From Acinetobacter proteolyticus (GTDB taxonomy: Bacteria; Pseudomonadota; Gammaproteobacteria; Pseudomonadales; Moraxellaceae), in contig NZ_KB849179.1 in assembly GCF_000367945.1 (NCBI RefSeq), forward strand, positions 3,329,470 through 3,393,469: a stretch of 64,000 bases of DNA. Reading direction: 5' to 3'. Below the pieces are notes generated by a model. It did not search any database and had not been told where the DNA came from. It worked only from the letters and a program-made list of their open reading frames with translations. The translations under genes were made by a program, and so were the position numbers. Positions within the stretch are counted from its first letter, which is position 1. Each line of letters starts with the position of its first letter. Below, piece by piece: positions 53,482 to 62,407 of this stretch.

Positions 53482-53513
53482 AAAAAAGCCACTGTCAATG
53501 CAGTGGCTTTTTC
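53482..53513. terminator. bidirectional terminator
   Basis: AAAAAGCCACTG pairs with CAGTGGCTTTTT around a loop of about six bases. It ends the 311-aa gene and, on the minus strand, the tRNA-Glu transcript. Confidence 0.85.
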
Positions 53514-53519
53514 AGAATT

Positions 53520-53595
53520 TGGCGTCCCTACGGGGATTCGAACCCCGGTTACCGCCGTGAAAGGGCGATGTCCTAGGCCTCTAGACGATAGGGAC
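53520..53595 (-). tRNA. tRNA-Glu (TTC), copy 1
   Basis: 76 bases with encoded CCA. Acceptor stem GTCCCTA/TAGGGAC is fully paired, and the anticodon loop CTTTCAC gives TTC. Identical to the other two copies. Confidence 0.97.
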
Positions 53596-53695
53596 ATATC
53601 TGAGGAAATTTACCTGAGCATCGTATGTCAAACATATTGATTGCTAGGCCTAAATTCTCGGCAAAGATCTTGTCTTTGCTTTTCCTCGAATTTAG

Positions 53696-53771
53696 TGGCG
53701 TCCCTACGGGGATTCGAACCCCGGTTACCGCCGTGAAAGGGCGATGTCCTAGGCCTCTAGACGATAGGGAC
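53696..53771 (-). tRNA. tRNA-Glu (TTC), copy 2
   Basis: Identical to copy 1. It is transcribed first, from the promoter at 53789-53817, and copy 1 follows after 100 bases without a terminator. Confidence 0.97.
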
Positions 53772-53788
53772 GTTTCAGAGGTGGGCGT

Positions 53789-53817
53789 ATATTAGGGTGA
53801 ATTAGATAGGGTGTCAA
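53789..53817 (-). promoter_or_regulatory. promoter of the tandem tRNA-Glu genes
   Basis: On the minus strand: -35 TTGACA (53817-53812), 17-base spacer, -10 TAATAT (53794-53789). Near-consensus. Confidence 0.85.
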
Positions 53818-53943
53818 ACACTTTTCTGAATAAAATCTAAAAAAAGTGGGTAAGTGTCTAAAAATAAAACATGTTGCGGAATAAATAATCAAAAATAAGC
53901 AGTTAAGCAAAAAATACCGAGAAAATACTGTTTTTAACAGATA

Positions 53944-53975
53944 TAAAAAAATGCAGTCTGAGCTGCATTTTTTTT
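53944..53975 (-). terminator. terminator of the amino-acid permease gene
   Basis: AAAAAATGCAG pairs with CTGCATTTTTT, loop TCTGAG, with T-runs on both strands. Confidence 0.8.
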
Positions 53976-53985
53976 GGCGCTTTAC

Positions 53986-55392
53986 TTATTTACGATGACG
54001 ATAAAAAACGTAATGACTTAAATAGCAGGCTGCAATAAACAATAAGCAGCCAATAAAGCCCGCTTGCATTTCAGGATCTGCGGCCATACTCAAACCGGTA
54101 ATAAAACAGAAGATAAAGCCTAAGATCGGTACAATCGGATAAAACGGAGCAGCAAATTTCAAATCCTTTGCTGTATGACCTGCTTTATACCATTGGCGTC
54201 TGAAATTAAATTGACTCCAGCAAATACTCATCCATACGATGACCATGGTAAATGCGGCAACACCCAGTAAATTCTTGAAAATCGTTTCAGGTGCAAAATG
54301 TTCTGATAACAAACCGGGAATCGCGCCAAACATGGTGACTACAAGTGCAATAATCGGGGTACCACTTTTTGATAAGCGTGAGAATACACTCGGAAGTTGG
54401 CGTTGATCAGACAAAGACCACATCATGCGTGATGCAGCATAGAGACCTGAGTTGGCAGCAGAAAGGAGTGCGGTAATAATCACGAAACGGATAATGTCAT
54501 CGGCATAAGGAATACCAATGTAGTTAAATACCGTCACGAAAGGACTGCTACTTACCCCTTCACCCCCTAAGCCCGCGACTTGGAATGGCAGTAGGGCACT
54601 GATCACAATGATGGTACCCACAAAGAAAATCAATAAACGCCAGATCGCGGCATTGATTGCCTTGGGTACATTTTCAGCTGGATCTTTGGTTTCACCTGCG
54701 GCAACACCAATTAATTCGGTACCTGAAAAGGCAAAATTCACAATCAGCATGGTGGTAAAGATCGGAATCAGGCCTTGCGGGAACCAGCCGTGTGCGGTCA
54801 AGTTATGGAATAAAGGTGCTGACTCATAACCATTGAACGAAATCAAACCGAAAATTGCCAATAAACCTAAAATGATAAAGGCAATCACGGTCACAACTTT
54901 AACCAGTGCAAGCCAGAATTCAGATTCGGCGAACATTCGGGTTGAGGTGAGGTTGAGCCCTAAAATGGTGACTGCAAAGATAATGGTCCAAATCCACATG
55001 GAAATATGCGGAAACCATTCCTGCATCAGCAATGCCGCAGCGGTAAATTCTGTACCGAGGGTTGCGGTCCACGTGAGCCAATAGACCCAAGAAATCATAT
55101 AACCTGTGCCTGGACCAATATATTTTTGAGCGTATGCACCAAAAGATCCAGCAACAGGCATGTGTACAGCAAGCTCACCTAAGCAGAGCATGACCATATA
55201 GGCAATTAAACCACCTAATACATAGGCAATAATTGCGCCCACAGGGCCGGTTTGAGCGATAACTTCACCAGAACCTAAAAATAAACCTGTACCGATTGCA
55301 CCGCCTAAAGAAAGCATAACTAAATGGCGAGTGCTCATGGCACGTTTTAATGTTTTTGATTCTGAATGCGTATTCGAGTTGGAAGATTGCAT
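53986..55392 (-). CDS. APC-family amino-acid permease (AAT group)
   Basis: 468 aa, 12 helices. AAT-group signatures: RHLVMLSLGGAIGTGLFLGSG (helix 1 with the GGAIGTGLF substrate loop), MLCLGELAVHMPVAGSFGAYAQKYIGP (core GELAVHMPVAGSF), NFAFSGTELIGVAAGETKDP in helix 6. Relatives carry lysine, GABA, aromatic or S-methylmethionine; specificity is not evident. It lies between tRNA-Glu copies 2 and 3 and has its own terminator. Confidence 0.88.
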   Translation of the reverse strand: MQSSNSNTHSESKTLKRAMSTRHLVMLSLGGAIGTGLFLGSGEVIAQTGPVGAIIAYVLGGLIAYMVMLCLGELAVHMPVAGSFGAYAQKYIGPGTGYMISWVYWLTWTATLGTEFTAAALLMQEWFPHISMWIWTIIFAVTILGLNLTSTRMFAESEFWLALVKVVTVIAFIILGLLAIFGLISFNGYESAPLFHNLTAHGWFPQGLIPIFTTMLIVNFAFSGTELIGVAAGETKDPAENVPKAINAAIWRLLIFFVGTIIVISALLPFQVAGLGGEGVSSSPFVTVFNYIGIPYADDIIRFVIITALLSAANSGLYAASRMMWSLSDQRQLPSVFSRLSKSGTPIIALVVTMFGAIPGLLSEHFAPETIFKNLLGVAAFTMVIVWMSICWSQFNFRRQWYKAGHTAKDLKFAAPFYPIVPILGFIFCFITGLSMAADPEMQAGFIGCLLFIAACYLSHYVFYRHRK

Positions 55393-55500
55393 ACGACAAT
55401 TTGTCCAAGCATAGAGAAGCGGCTATTTTATGGAAAATTCGAAAATGTGCAATCTGATTGAGAAAGATTGTGAGAAAAATATAATTATTAGATAAGAATA

Positions 55501-55576
55501 TGGCGTCCCTACGGGGATTCGAACCCCGGTTACCGCCGTGAAAGGGCGATGTCCTAGGCCTCTAGACGATAGGGAC
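55501..55576 (-). tRNA. tRNA-Glu (TTC), copy 3
   Basis: Identical to copies 1 and 2. It lies 69 bases after tRNA-Ala on the same strand and is probably in the same transcript. Confidence 0.97.
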
Positions 55577-55645
55577 AGATGAGGCAACACATAAAACACT
55601 AAAATCTAGCTTTCATCTCGGTCACGTGTTGTGATTTCGAGAATC

Positions 55646-55721
55646 TGGTGGAGCCAAGCAGGATCGAACTGCTGACCTCTACAATGCCATTGTAGCGCTC
55701 TACCAACTGAGCTATGACCCC
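55646..55721 (-). tRNA. tRNA-Ala (GGC)
   Basis: 76 bases with encoded CCA. Anticodon loop ATGGCAT (GGC). The acceptor stem GGGGTCA/TGGCTCC contains the G3·U70 pair that identifies alanine tRNAs. Confidence 0.97.
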
Positions 55722-55726
55722 AGAAT

Positions 55727-55761
55727 GTGTGAGCGCAATATTAGGGGGAATGCGCTCACAC
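55727..55761. repeat. 11-bp perfect inverted repeat overlapping the tRNA-Ala promoter
   Basis: GTGTGAGCGCA (55727-55737) and TGCGCTCACAC (55751-55761), 13 bases apart. One arm fills part of the -35/-10 spacer and the other the start region. Confidence 0.7.
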
Positions 55762-55766
55762 GTCAA
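55738..55766 (-). promoter_or_regulatory. promoter of tRNA-Ala/tRNA-Glu
   Basis: On the minus strand: -35 TTGACG (55766-55761), 17-base spacer, -10 TAATAT (55743-55738), then a GC-rich discriminator as in stringently controlled promoters. Confidence 0.8.
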
Positions 55767-55779
55767 TCATTAAACTGAA

Positions 55780-57288
55780 TTAAGTCTCACTATTTGCATC
55801 ATTTTTCGGCAATTTTAGTGATTCATTGAGCTTTTCCCAGACTTTCAGCTCTTTCTTGCTTGGTGCACCCACCAACTCTAACGCATGGCGGAGACGTGCA
55901 AAGGTTAAATCAGGACCCAGCGTGACCATCGCTTGCATCACAGGGGTTGAGCTGGTCGAACCCGCAATCGCGATAAAGAAAGCAGGCATGAAGTCACGTA
56001 GTTTGATTTCCATCTGGCTGGCCAAATCCATTAGGGTTTGGCTAACCGTGTCATTGTTCCAAGTAAACTGACTTTCTAAACGCCAAATCGCAAACTGCAA
56101 GCTTTGACGAACTTGTTCTTCGGTCAATTTTTTGCTTTCAAACTGTTCTTTGCTGATTTGTGGCATATGGTTGAAGTAAAAACCTGCCCAATTCACGGCT
56201 TCAGAGAGTAAATTAATACGCGGTTGAATCGCAGCAGCAATATCTTCAAGGGTTTGGCGATCACTTTTCCAGGCCAACAAACGGTCTAGAAGTTGTCCAG
56301 GTGTCAATCCTTTGATCCACTGACCATTAAGCCAGTTGAGTTTTTCAACATCAAAGATTGGGCCGCCCAACGAAACACGTTGTACATCAAAATTTTGGAT
56401 CATGTCTTCTAGGGTGAATACTTCACGTTCATCCGGCATTGACCAGCCCATACGACCAAGATAGTTCAACAAGGCTTCTGGCAGAACACCGATATCGCGG
56501 TAATAGTTGATTGAGGTCGGATTCTTACGTTTCGACAGTTTTGATTTATCAGGGTTACGCAATAGCGGCATGTGGCACAGCGTTGGCATGTCCCAACCAA
56601 AATATTGATACAGTAGTTGGTGCTTCGGTGCAGACGGCAACCACTCTTCGCCACGCAACACATGGGTGATTTCCATTAAATGGTCATCGACCACATTGGC
56701 TAGGTGGTAGGTTGGTAAACCATCTGTTTTGAGCAGCACTTGCATATCGACTTGTGCCCATGGAATTTCCACTTCACCACGGAGTAAGTCATTAATTTTA
56801 CAAATGCCTTCCTCAGGTACTTTCATACGAATTACATGTGGCTCATCCGCAGCGAGACGGCGTTGAACTTCTTCTTGTGAGAGTTTTAAACCACGACCGT
56901 CATATTTCGGTGTTTCGCCACGCGCTTGTTGCTCAGCACGCATTTGATCAAGTTCTTCTGCGGTTGCAAAACAATAGAAAGCATGACCTTTTTCAACCAG
57001 TTCCAAAGCGTATTGCTTATAAATCCCCATACGTTCTGATTGGCGATAAGGGGCATGTGGGCCACCCACATCTGGACCTTCTGACCAGTTCAAACCTAAC
57101 CAGCGTAAAGAATCTAAAATCATTTTTTCAGATTCAGGTGTTGAGCGAAGTTGATCCGTATCTTCAATACGTAAAATAAACTCACCGCCGTGCTGTTTGG
57201 CAAAACATAGATTAAATAACGCAATATAAGCTGTGCCTACGTGTGGAAAACCAGTAGGAGACGGCGCAATACGGGTACGAACTTTCAT
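55780..57288 (-). CDS. gltX: glutamate--tRNA ligase
   Basis: 502 aa class I aminoacyl-tRNA synthetase charging tRNA-Glu. The HIGH-type motif is PSPTGFPHVGTAY (residues 9-21) and the KMSKS-type motif is KLSKRKN (250-256). Editing is absent, as usual. The CFATAEELD region lacks the CxC zinc site of E. coli GltX. The C-terminal anticodon-binding helical domain is complete. Its substrate tRNA genes lie directly downstream. Confidence 0.97.
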   Translation of the reverse strand: MKVRTRIAPSPTGFPHVGTAYIALFNLCFAKQHGGEFILRIEDTDQLRSTPESEKMILDSLRWLGLNWSEGPDVGGPHAPYRQSERMGIYKQYALELVEKGHAFYCFATAEELDQMRAEQQARGETPKYDGRGLKLSQEEVQRRLAADEPHVIRMKVPEEGICKINDLLRGEVEIPWAQVDMQVLLKTDGLPTYHLANVVDDHLMEITHVLRGEEWLPSAPKHQLLYQYFGWDMPTLCHMPLLRNPDKSKLSKRKNPTSINYYRDIGVLPEALLNYLGRMGWSMPDEREVFTLEDMIQNFDVQRVSLGGPIFDVEKLNWLNGQWIKGLTPGQLLDRLLAWKSDRQTLEDIAAAIQPRINLLSEAVNWAGFYFNHMPQISKEQFESKKLTEEQVRQSLQFAIWRLESQFTWNNDTVSQTLMDLASQMEIKLRDFMPAFFIAIAGSTSSTPVMQAMVTLGPDLTFARLRHALELVGAPSKKELKVWEKLNESLKLPKNDANSET

Positions 57289-57330
57289 AAATGATCGGAG
57301 CTTAAATTTAAATTGAAATGATTATAACGA

Positions 57331-57359
57331 AAAAGCCTAGTCACGGCATGACTAGGCTT
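57331..57359 (-). terminator. terminator of the 101-aa gene
   Basis: AAGCCTAGTCA pairs with TGACTAGGCTT, loop of five, followed by TTTTT on the minus strand. Confidence 0.8.
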
Positions 57360-57393
57360 GATTTAAATATGTGAAGGGGCACAAATTTAAAAT

Positions 57394-57699
57394 TTAAGAG
57401 GTATGCGGTTGGAATATGGTTTGAACGAAACGTGAAAAGCGCTCATGCTGGCTAGCAAAGAACGTTTGTGTTGGGGTGGTACGAATCGTATTCAGCATTT
57501 TTAATTCATCATCTGTCGATGGCAACATGCTGGTATTGCGTTTTTGCTGATCAAGCGCTTTAACAATCAGGCTCGCAGAAGATTTATCAATGCTTTTTAT
57601 GTTATTGCTTTCTTTAATTGCCGCTGCATGTCCCATCTGAACAGAAGCCGCCAAAAATAAGCTTAAGCCTAGTGCTTTTTTCAATTTTAATGCTCGCAT
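57394..57699 (-). CDS. secreted hypothetical protein, 101 aa
   Basis: Basic start and hydrophobic signal (LKKALGLSLFLAASVQMGHAAA, cleavage near GHA-AAI; core LGLSLFLAASVQ). The mature part is about 75 polar residues with no cysteine. No family recognised. It has its own terminator and a 406-base AT-rich upstream region. Confidence 0.65.
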   Translation of the reverse strand: MRALKLKKALGLSLFLAASVQMGHAAAIKESNNIKSIDKSSASLIVKALDQQKRNTSMLPSTDDELKMLNTIRTTPTQTFFASQHERFSRFVQTIFQPHTS

Positions 57700-58105
57700 T
57701 GCTCACATCCCCTTCATGATTTTGAGTCTACAAGACTAACCAAACAACTATAGTATTGCTTTAATAATACGATTTAAACATAAATCTTAATAAAAAAGTA
57801 TAACTACGTCACACTTTTTACAAAAATATTAAAATTTGACACATGCTGCCATGTATTTATAGCAAAACGGCTACTTTGTATACAAGTGAAATTTAGCAAG
57901 CAAATGTGTAGAAAAAGTGGAGAATGATAATTTTTCTCATTTTAACTGCAAAATACAAGAGATTACAGTGAAATTATCATCATAAGTGTTTTCAGGCATA
58001 TCTAAAAAACAGAATAGTAACTCATATATTGATATAACTGTATGATTGTAAAATATTTTCAAGTAAATATAGTGAACACAAACGGGGTGAAATGAGAAAG
58101 AATAA
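57700..58105. promoter_or_regulatory. 406-base AT-rich divergent spacer before sbp
   Basis: No gene seen. It should contain the promoters of the 101-aa gene and of sbp, the latter probably CysB-dependent. I cannot mark the boxes with confidence. Confidence 0.4.
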
Positions 58106-59101
58106 ATGAAAACAGTCATCGCAGCAGCGTTACTGGCTTTGGGTCTGAATAGTGTGGCACAAGCAGCAACCACTTTTTTAAATGTGTCCTACGATCCGAC
58201 GCGTGAGTTTTATCAAGAATATAATCAGGCATTTGGCCAGTATTGGAAAAAGCGAACAGGTCAAGATATTGACTTTAAACAATCACATGGCGGTTCTGGT
58301 AAACAGGCGCGTTCAGTCATCGATGGTCTACAAGCAGATGTGGTGACTTTGGCTTTGGCCAATGATATTGATGAAATTGCTAATGCGGGTTTAATTCGTA
58401 AAGACTGGCAAAAACAATTTAAAGACAATTCAGCTCCGTATACTTCAACAGTGGTGTTCTTGGTGCGCAAAGGCAACCCAAAAAATATCCGTGACTGGAA
58501 TGATTTGACCAAGCCTGGTGTAGAAATCATTACCCCGAATCCGAAAACAGGAGGGGCGCCGCGCTGGATCTATTTGGCAGCATGGGGGTATGCGCTCAAA
58601 CAACCTGGGGGTAACGACGCTAAGGCTCGTGAATTGGTGAAAAAACTCTATCAAAATGTCAAAGTCTTAGACTCAGGTGCACGTGGCTCTTTAACCACTT
58701 TTGCTGAGCGAGGCATTGGTGATGTGCTGCTATCATGGGAAAATGAGGCATTATTGGCAACTCAAGGTTTAGGTAAAGATAAATTTGAAATTGTGTATCC
58801 ATCAATTTCGATTTTGGCAGAACCTTCGGTGGCTATTGTTGATAAAACGGTCGATAAAAATGGCAATCGTCAGTTAGCGCGTGGCTATTTAAACTTCCTT
58901 TACTCTCCGTTGGGACAGGATTTGGCCGCGAAATATTATTTCCGTCCGCGTAATCCTCAAGTCGCTGCAAAATATGCGCAGCAATTTCCAAAGATTAAAC
59001 TCTTCAAGATTAATGATGTATTTGGGGGGTGGGCAAAAGCGCAAAAAACCCATTTCGTGAATGGGGCGATTTTTGATCAAATCTATGCGGAAAAACCATA
59101 A
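58106..59101 (+). CDS. sbp: periplasmic sulfate-binding protein
   Basis: 331 aa. Signal peptide MKTVIAAALLALGLNSVAQA, cleavage before ATTF. Sulfate-binding signatures YDPTREFY, SHGGSGKQARSV and PNPKTGGAPRW are intact. It delivers sulfate (or thiosulfate) to the CysTWA importer, which is not encoded nearby. It stands alone with its own terminator, immediately before the cell-division cluster. Confidence 0.93.
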   Translation: MKTVIAAALLALGLNSVAQAATTFLNVSYDPTREFYQEYNQAFGQYWKKRTGQDIDFKQSHGGSGKQARSVIDGLQADVVTLALANDIDEIANAGLIRKDWQKQFKDNSAPYTSTVVFLVRKGNPKNIRDWNDLTKPGVEIITPNPKTGGAPRWIYLAAWGYALKQPGGNDAKARELVKKLYQNVKVLDSGARGSLTTFAERGIGDVLLSWENEALLATQGLGKDKFEIVYPSISILAEPSVAIVDKTVDKNGNRQLARGYLNFLYSPLGQDLAAKYYFRPRNPQVAAKYAQQFPKIKLFKINDVFGGWAKAQKTHFVNGAIFDQIYAEKP

Positions 59102-59134
59102 ATCAGGTGTGTACTCAGTACACTGCTAAAATTG

Positions 59135-59167
59135 AAAAAGCAAATACTTACTGTATTTGCTTTTTTA
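59135..59167 (+). terminator. terminator of sbp
   Basis: AAAAGCAAATAC pairs with GTATTTGCTTTT, loop TTACT, then further Ts. Confidence 0.85.
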
Positions 59168-59298
59168 TTGACTGAAAAATGATAAGAAAACGGTTTTATC
59201 TATGAAAAGTTAAGAATTCTCTACAAAAAGTCGTTTGGTACTGGCATAAAACAAGGTGATAATGTGCAGTTACATTTTTAGCTGTTGATTCATTTCTT

Positions 59299-60219
59299 AT
59301 GTCGCATATTTCTGTCTTACTTCATGAAACCGTTGATGGCGTATTGGCAGGCCGCGATACTGGTATTTTCGTTGATGCTACCTTTGGTCGAGGGGGACAT
59401 ACCAAACTATTACTGTCCAAATTAGATGCCAATGCGCGTGTCTATGCCTTTGATAAAGATCCACAAGCCCTTGAGGTTGCAGCACAATTAGAACAAGAAG
59501 ATCCGCGCTTTAAAATCATTCACGCCAGTTTTGCTGACATTCAAGCCGAACTTGCCAATATTGGCATTACCGAAGTAGATGGGATCATGGCTGATCTCGG
59601 TGTTTCATCGCCACAGCTTGATCAAGCAGAACGTGGTTTTAGCTTCATGCAAAACGGGCCCCTAGATATGCGGATGGACAATTCGCAAGGGCCAACAGCT
59701 GCGCAATGGTTACTTGAAATCGAAGAAGAAAAACTGGCAAACATTATTTACCAATATGGTGAAGAACGTTATAGCCGTCGTATTGCTAAAGCGATTAAAC
59801 TGGCAGGTGAAATGACCACAACAGCACAACTGGCAGAAGTGGTCAAAACAGCACATCCAAAGTGGGAAAAGCATAAACATCCTGCCACACGGACCTTCCA
59901 AGCGATTCGCATTGCCATTAACAAAGAGCTTGATGATATCGAGAGCTTTTTACCGCAAGCTGTCAGCTTGTTAAAAGCAACGGGGCAGTTGGCCGTGATT
60001 AGCTTTCATTCTTTGGAAGATCGTTTAATCAAACAGTTTATCCAAAAAGAATCGAGCTTACCTGAAGATTCGGGTTGGGGTATGCCTCAAGCACAGGTAG
60101 ATACTCGACGTTTAAAGAAAGTCTCTCGTATTCGTGCGAGTGAAGCAGAAGTAAAAGCAAATCCTCGTTCACGTAGTGCATGGCTACGTGTGGCAGAGCG
60201 TCTAGAGCAAAAAGGCTGA
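59299..60219 (+). CDS. rsmH: 16S rRNA (cytosine1402-N4)-methyltransferase RsmH
   Basis: 306 aa. Methylates C1402 of 16S rRNA. Start MSHISVLLHETVDGVLAG, SAM motif FVDATFGRGGHT (about residues 25-36), DLGVSSPQLD and SFHSLEDRLIK are diagnostic. First gene of the dcw cluster here, with no mraZ before it. It ends 2 bases before ftsL. Confidence 0.97.
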   Translation: MSHISVLLHETVDGVLAGRDTGIFVDATFGRGGHTKLLLSKLDANARVYAFDKDPQALEVAAQLEQEDPRFKIIHASFADIQAELANIGITEVDGIMADLGVSSPQLDQAERGFSFMQNGPLDMRMDNSQGPTAAQWLLEIEEEKLANIIYQYGEERYSRRIAKAIKLAGEMTTTAQLAEVVKTAHPKWEKHKHPATRTFQAIRIAINKELDDIESFLPQAVSLLKATGQLAVISFHSLEDRLIKQFIQKESSLPEDSGWGMPQAQVDTRRLKKVSRIRASEAEVKANPRSRSAWLRVAERLEQKG

Positions 60220-60221
60220 GA

Positions 60222-60560
60222 ATGAACAACAACAATGATGACGACGTGATATCAAGCAGCAGAAAGGGACTGAAAAAGGTTGCTGTTTATGCTGTGCTCG
60301 TTGCGCTGGTGTTCACCAGTGCAATGATGGTGGTATTTCAGGTGTTCGAATATCGTCATGATTATCGGGACTTGAGTGCATATATGCGTGAACGAGATGA
60401 TCTAAACGCGGAATGGGGGCGTTTACTGATTGAGCAGCAAACCTTTGGGGCAACCGCCCAGATTGGTTCGCGTGCAGTGACGCAACTTCGTATGTTCTCA
60501 CCACCTGCGACGCAGACGGTTGTGATTTCTTTACCTATGACTTCAAAGCAAGATAAATAA
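60222..60560 (+). CDS. ftsL: cell division protein FtsL
   Basis: 112 aa bitopic protein: a short acidic cytoplasmic end (NNNNDDDVISS), one transmembrane helix (VAVYAVLVALVFTSAMMVVF), then a periplasmic leucine-zipper-type coiled coil (EYRHDYRDLSAYMRERDDL, core YRDLSAYMRERDDL). It forms the FtsQLB complex that activates FtsWI. Identified by position between rsmH and ftsI and by topology. ATG 60222 follows the rsmH stop by 2 bases. Confidence 0.92.
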   Translation: MNNNNDDDVISSSRKGLKKVAVYAVLVALVFTSAMMVVFQVFEYRHDYRDLSAYMRERDDLNAEWGRLLIEQQTFGATAQIGSRAVTQLRMFSPPATQTVVISLPMTSKQDK

Positions 60561-60570
60561 GGCATGCTGT

Positions 60571-62400
60571 ATGGCAGATAAGCGAAGCAAACCAATACGA
60601 AAAAAACAGCAGTCCATTTCTGAAAGACCAACGCTTGCTTTGGATATGTGGCGATTTTACTTGCTTTGGGGCACCGTGCTGCTGTGCTTTGTGGTGCTGA
60701 TTGCGCGTGCGTTCTATGTGCAGGTGGTCAATAAAGACTTTCTGCAAAATAAAGCCAATGCCAATATTTTGCGAACGGAGCGACTAGAGGCAATGCGTGG
60801 CGTGATCAGCGATCGCCACGGTGTGCCTTTAGCGATTAGTACGCCAATCATGAAAATCGTAATTGATCCGAGAGATTATTGGGAGACTAAGCAGCAATTT
60901 GATGAAATTACGGCTGAGCTTAAAAAAGATCCGAATAATCGAAAATTAAAACGTCAATTACCCGATAAAAATTTAAACCTTGATGAATTGGCCGATGCTG
61001 TTGGGGTTGATCGTGCAGATTTGAAAAAGCAAATGCAGGCACGCCCACGTTCACGCTATTTGGTCTTACAAAAAGAAATTCCACCACAACAAGCGGATTT
61101 GATTACCAAACGCAATTTCCAAGGCGTTTATGCTGAGAAAAGTTATAAGCGCTACTATCCGCAACCGCAACCGAATGCCCAGATTATTGGTTTGACCAAT
61201 AGTGAGGGAGTGGGAATTGAAGGTTTGGAAATGCAACTGAATAAACAGTTGTCAGGGGTTGATGGCGAGCAAAAAATTATTCGGGATAAAAAAGGTAACC
61301 GTCTTAAAGTTTCAGAAGTCATTAAAGAAGTCGAGTCGGGTGAAAATGTCACCCTGAGTATCGACTCGCGTTTGCAATATATTATGTATCGTGAATTAAC
61401 TGCTGCGGGCGTAGCCAATAATGCTCGCTCTGCAACGGCAATAGCGGTAGATGTCAAAACGGGTGAAATTTTGGCGATGACCAGTTGGCCATCGTATAAC
61501 CCGAACGATAAAAATGGTCTCAGCAACAAAGATGCCATGCGTAACCGTGGTGCGATTGATATGTTTGAGCCTGGTTCAACCATGAAGCCATTCACCGTAG
61601 CTGCGGCTTTGGAAAGTGGTAAATATACGCCGAATAGCATTGTGAATACTTCACCAGGTTCGATGCGTTTAGGCTGGCATACCATTCGTGATACACATAA
61701 CTATGGTGCTTTAACAGTCTCAGGCGTGATTATTAAATCTTCGAACGTGGGTTCAGCTAAAATTGCCCTGTCTCTACCCAAAGATACGGTACCTTCGTTC
61801 TTTAGACGTGCAGGCTTTGGTCATCGTTCGGCGGTGAAATTCCCAGGTGAAAGTGCTGGCCTACTCTATTCAGGCGATAAGCTGAATCCTTCCCAATTGG
61901 GAACCATGGCTTATGGTTATGGTTTGAATGCAACGATTTTGCAGGTTGCACAAGGCTACGCCATGTTGGCCAATCATGGTGTGCAAATGCCATTGAGCTT
62001 ACGTAAGTTAGACAAAGCCCCTGAAGGTACGCAGGTCTTGGCACCGAAAATTGCGGATCAAGTCCTCACCATGCTTGAACAAGTGACTATGCCAGGCGGA
62101 ACCGCGAAACAGGCGGTAATTCCAGGTTATCGTGTCGGTGGTAAAACCGGGACAGCGCATAAGTTGCGTGCCGACCGTAAAGGCTATTCAAACAGCGAAT
62201 ATCGTGCACTGTTTGCAGGGGTTGCGCCGATTAGTGATCCACGTTTAGCCATGATTGTGGTGGTGGAAAATCCACAAGGCCGTTATTACGGTGGTTTGGT
62301 GGCAGCACCCGTATTTGCGCGCATTATGCAGGAATCATTGCGTTTGCTTAATGTGCCTTTAGATAAGCCTCTTGATACTTCTATAAAATCCAATCCGTAG
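60571..62400 (+). CDS. ftsI: septal peptidoglycan transpeptidase FtsI (PBP3)
   Basis: 609 aa. Cytoplasmic start, one membrane anchor (about 30-50), a dimerisation/pedestal domain with RGVISDRHGVPLA-type motif, then the transpeptidase domain. Active-site Ser336 lies in EPGSTMKPF (SxxK), Ser390-x-Asn392 in KSSNVGS, and KTG at 525-527 in GGKTGTAH. Makes septal cross-links and is the target of aztreonam-type β-lactams. ATG 60571, 10 bases after ftsL. Confidence 0.97.
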   Translation: MADKRSKPIRKKQQSISERPTLALDMWRFYLLWGTVLLCFVVLIARAFYVQVVNKDFLQNKANANILRTERLEAMRGVISDRHGVPLAISTPIMKIVIDPRDYWETKQQFDEITAELKKDPNNRKLKRQLPDKNLNLDELADAVGVDRADLKKQMQARPRSRYLVLQKEIPPQQADLITKRNFQGVYAEKSYKRYYPQPQPNAQIIGLTNSEGVGIEGLEMQLNKQLSGVDGEQKIIRDKKGNRLKVSEVIKEVESGENVTLSIDSRLQYIMYRELTAAGVANNARSATAIAVDVKTGEILAMTSWPSYNPNDKNGLSNKDAMRNRGAIDMFEPGSTMKPFTVAAALESGKYTPNSIVNTSPGSMRLGWHTIRDTHNYGALTVSGVIIKSSNVGSAKIALSLPKDTVPSFFRRAGFGHRSAVKFPGESAGLLYSGDKLNPSQLGTMAYGYGLNATILQVAQGYAMLANHGVQMPLSLRKLDKAPEGTQVLAPKIADQVLTMLEQVTMPGGTAKQAVIPGYRVGGKTGTAHKLRADRKGYSNSEYRALFAGVAPISDPRLAMIVVVENPQGRYYGGLVAAPVFARIMQESLRLLNVPLDKPLDTSIKSNP

Positions 62401-62407
62401 GTAGATT

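Noticed and set aside
53520..55721. tRNA genes as attachment site for an integrated element
   Set aside because: No integrase, no truncated tRNA copy; the repeats are three whole functional genes and the enclosed gene is an ordinary permease with its own terminator.
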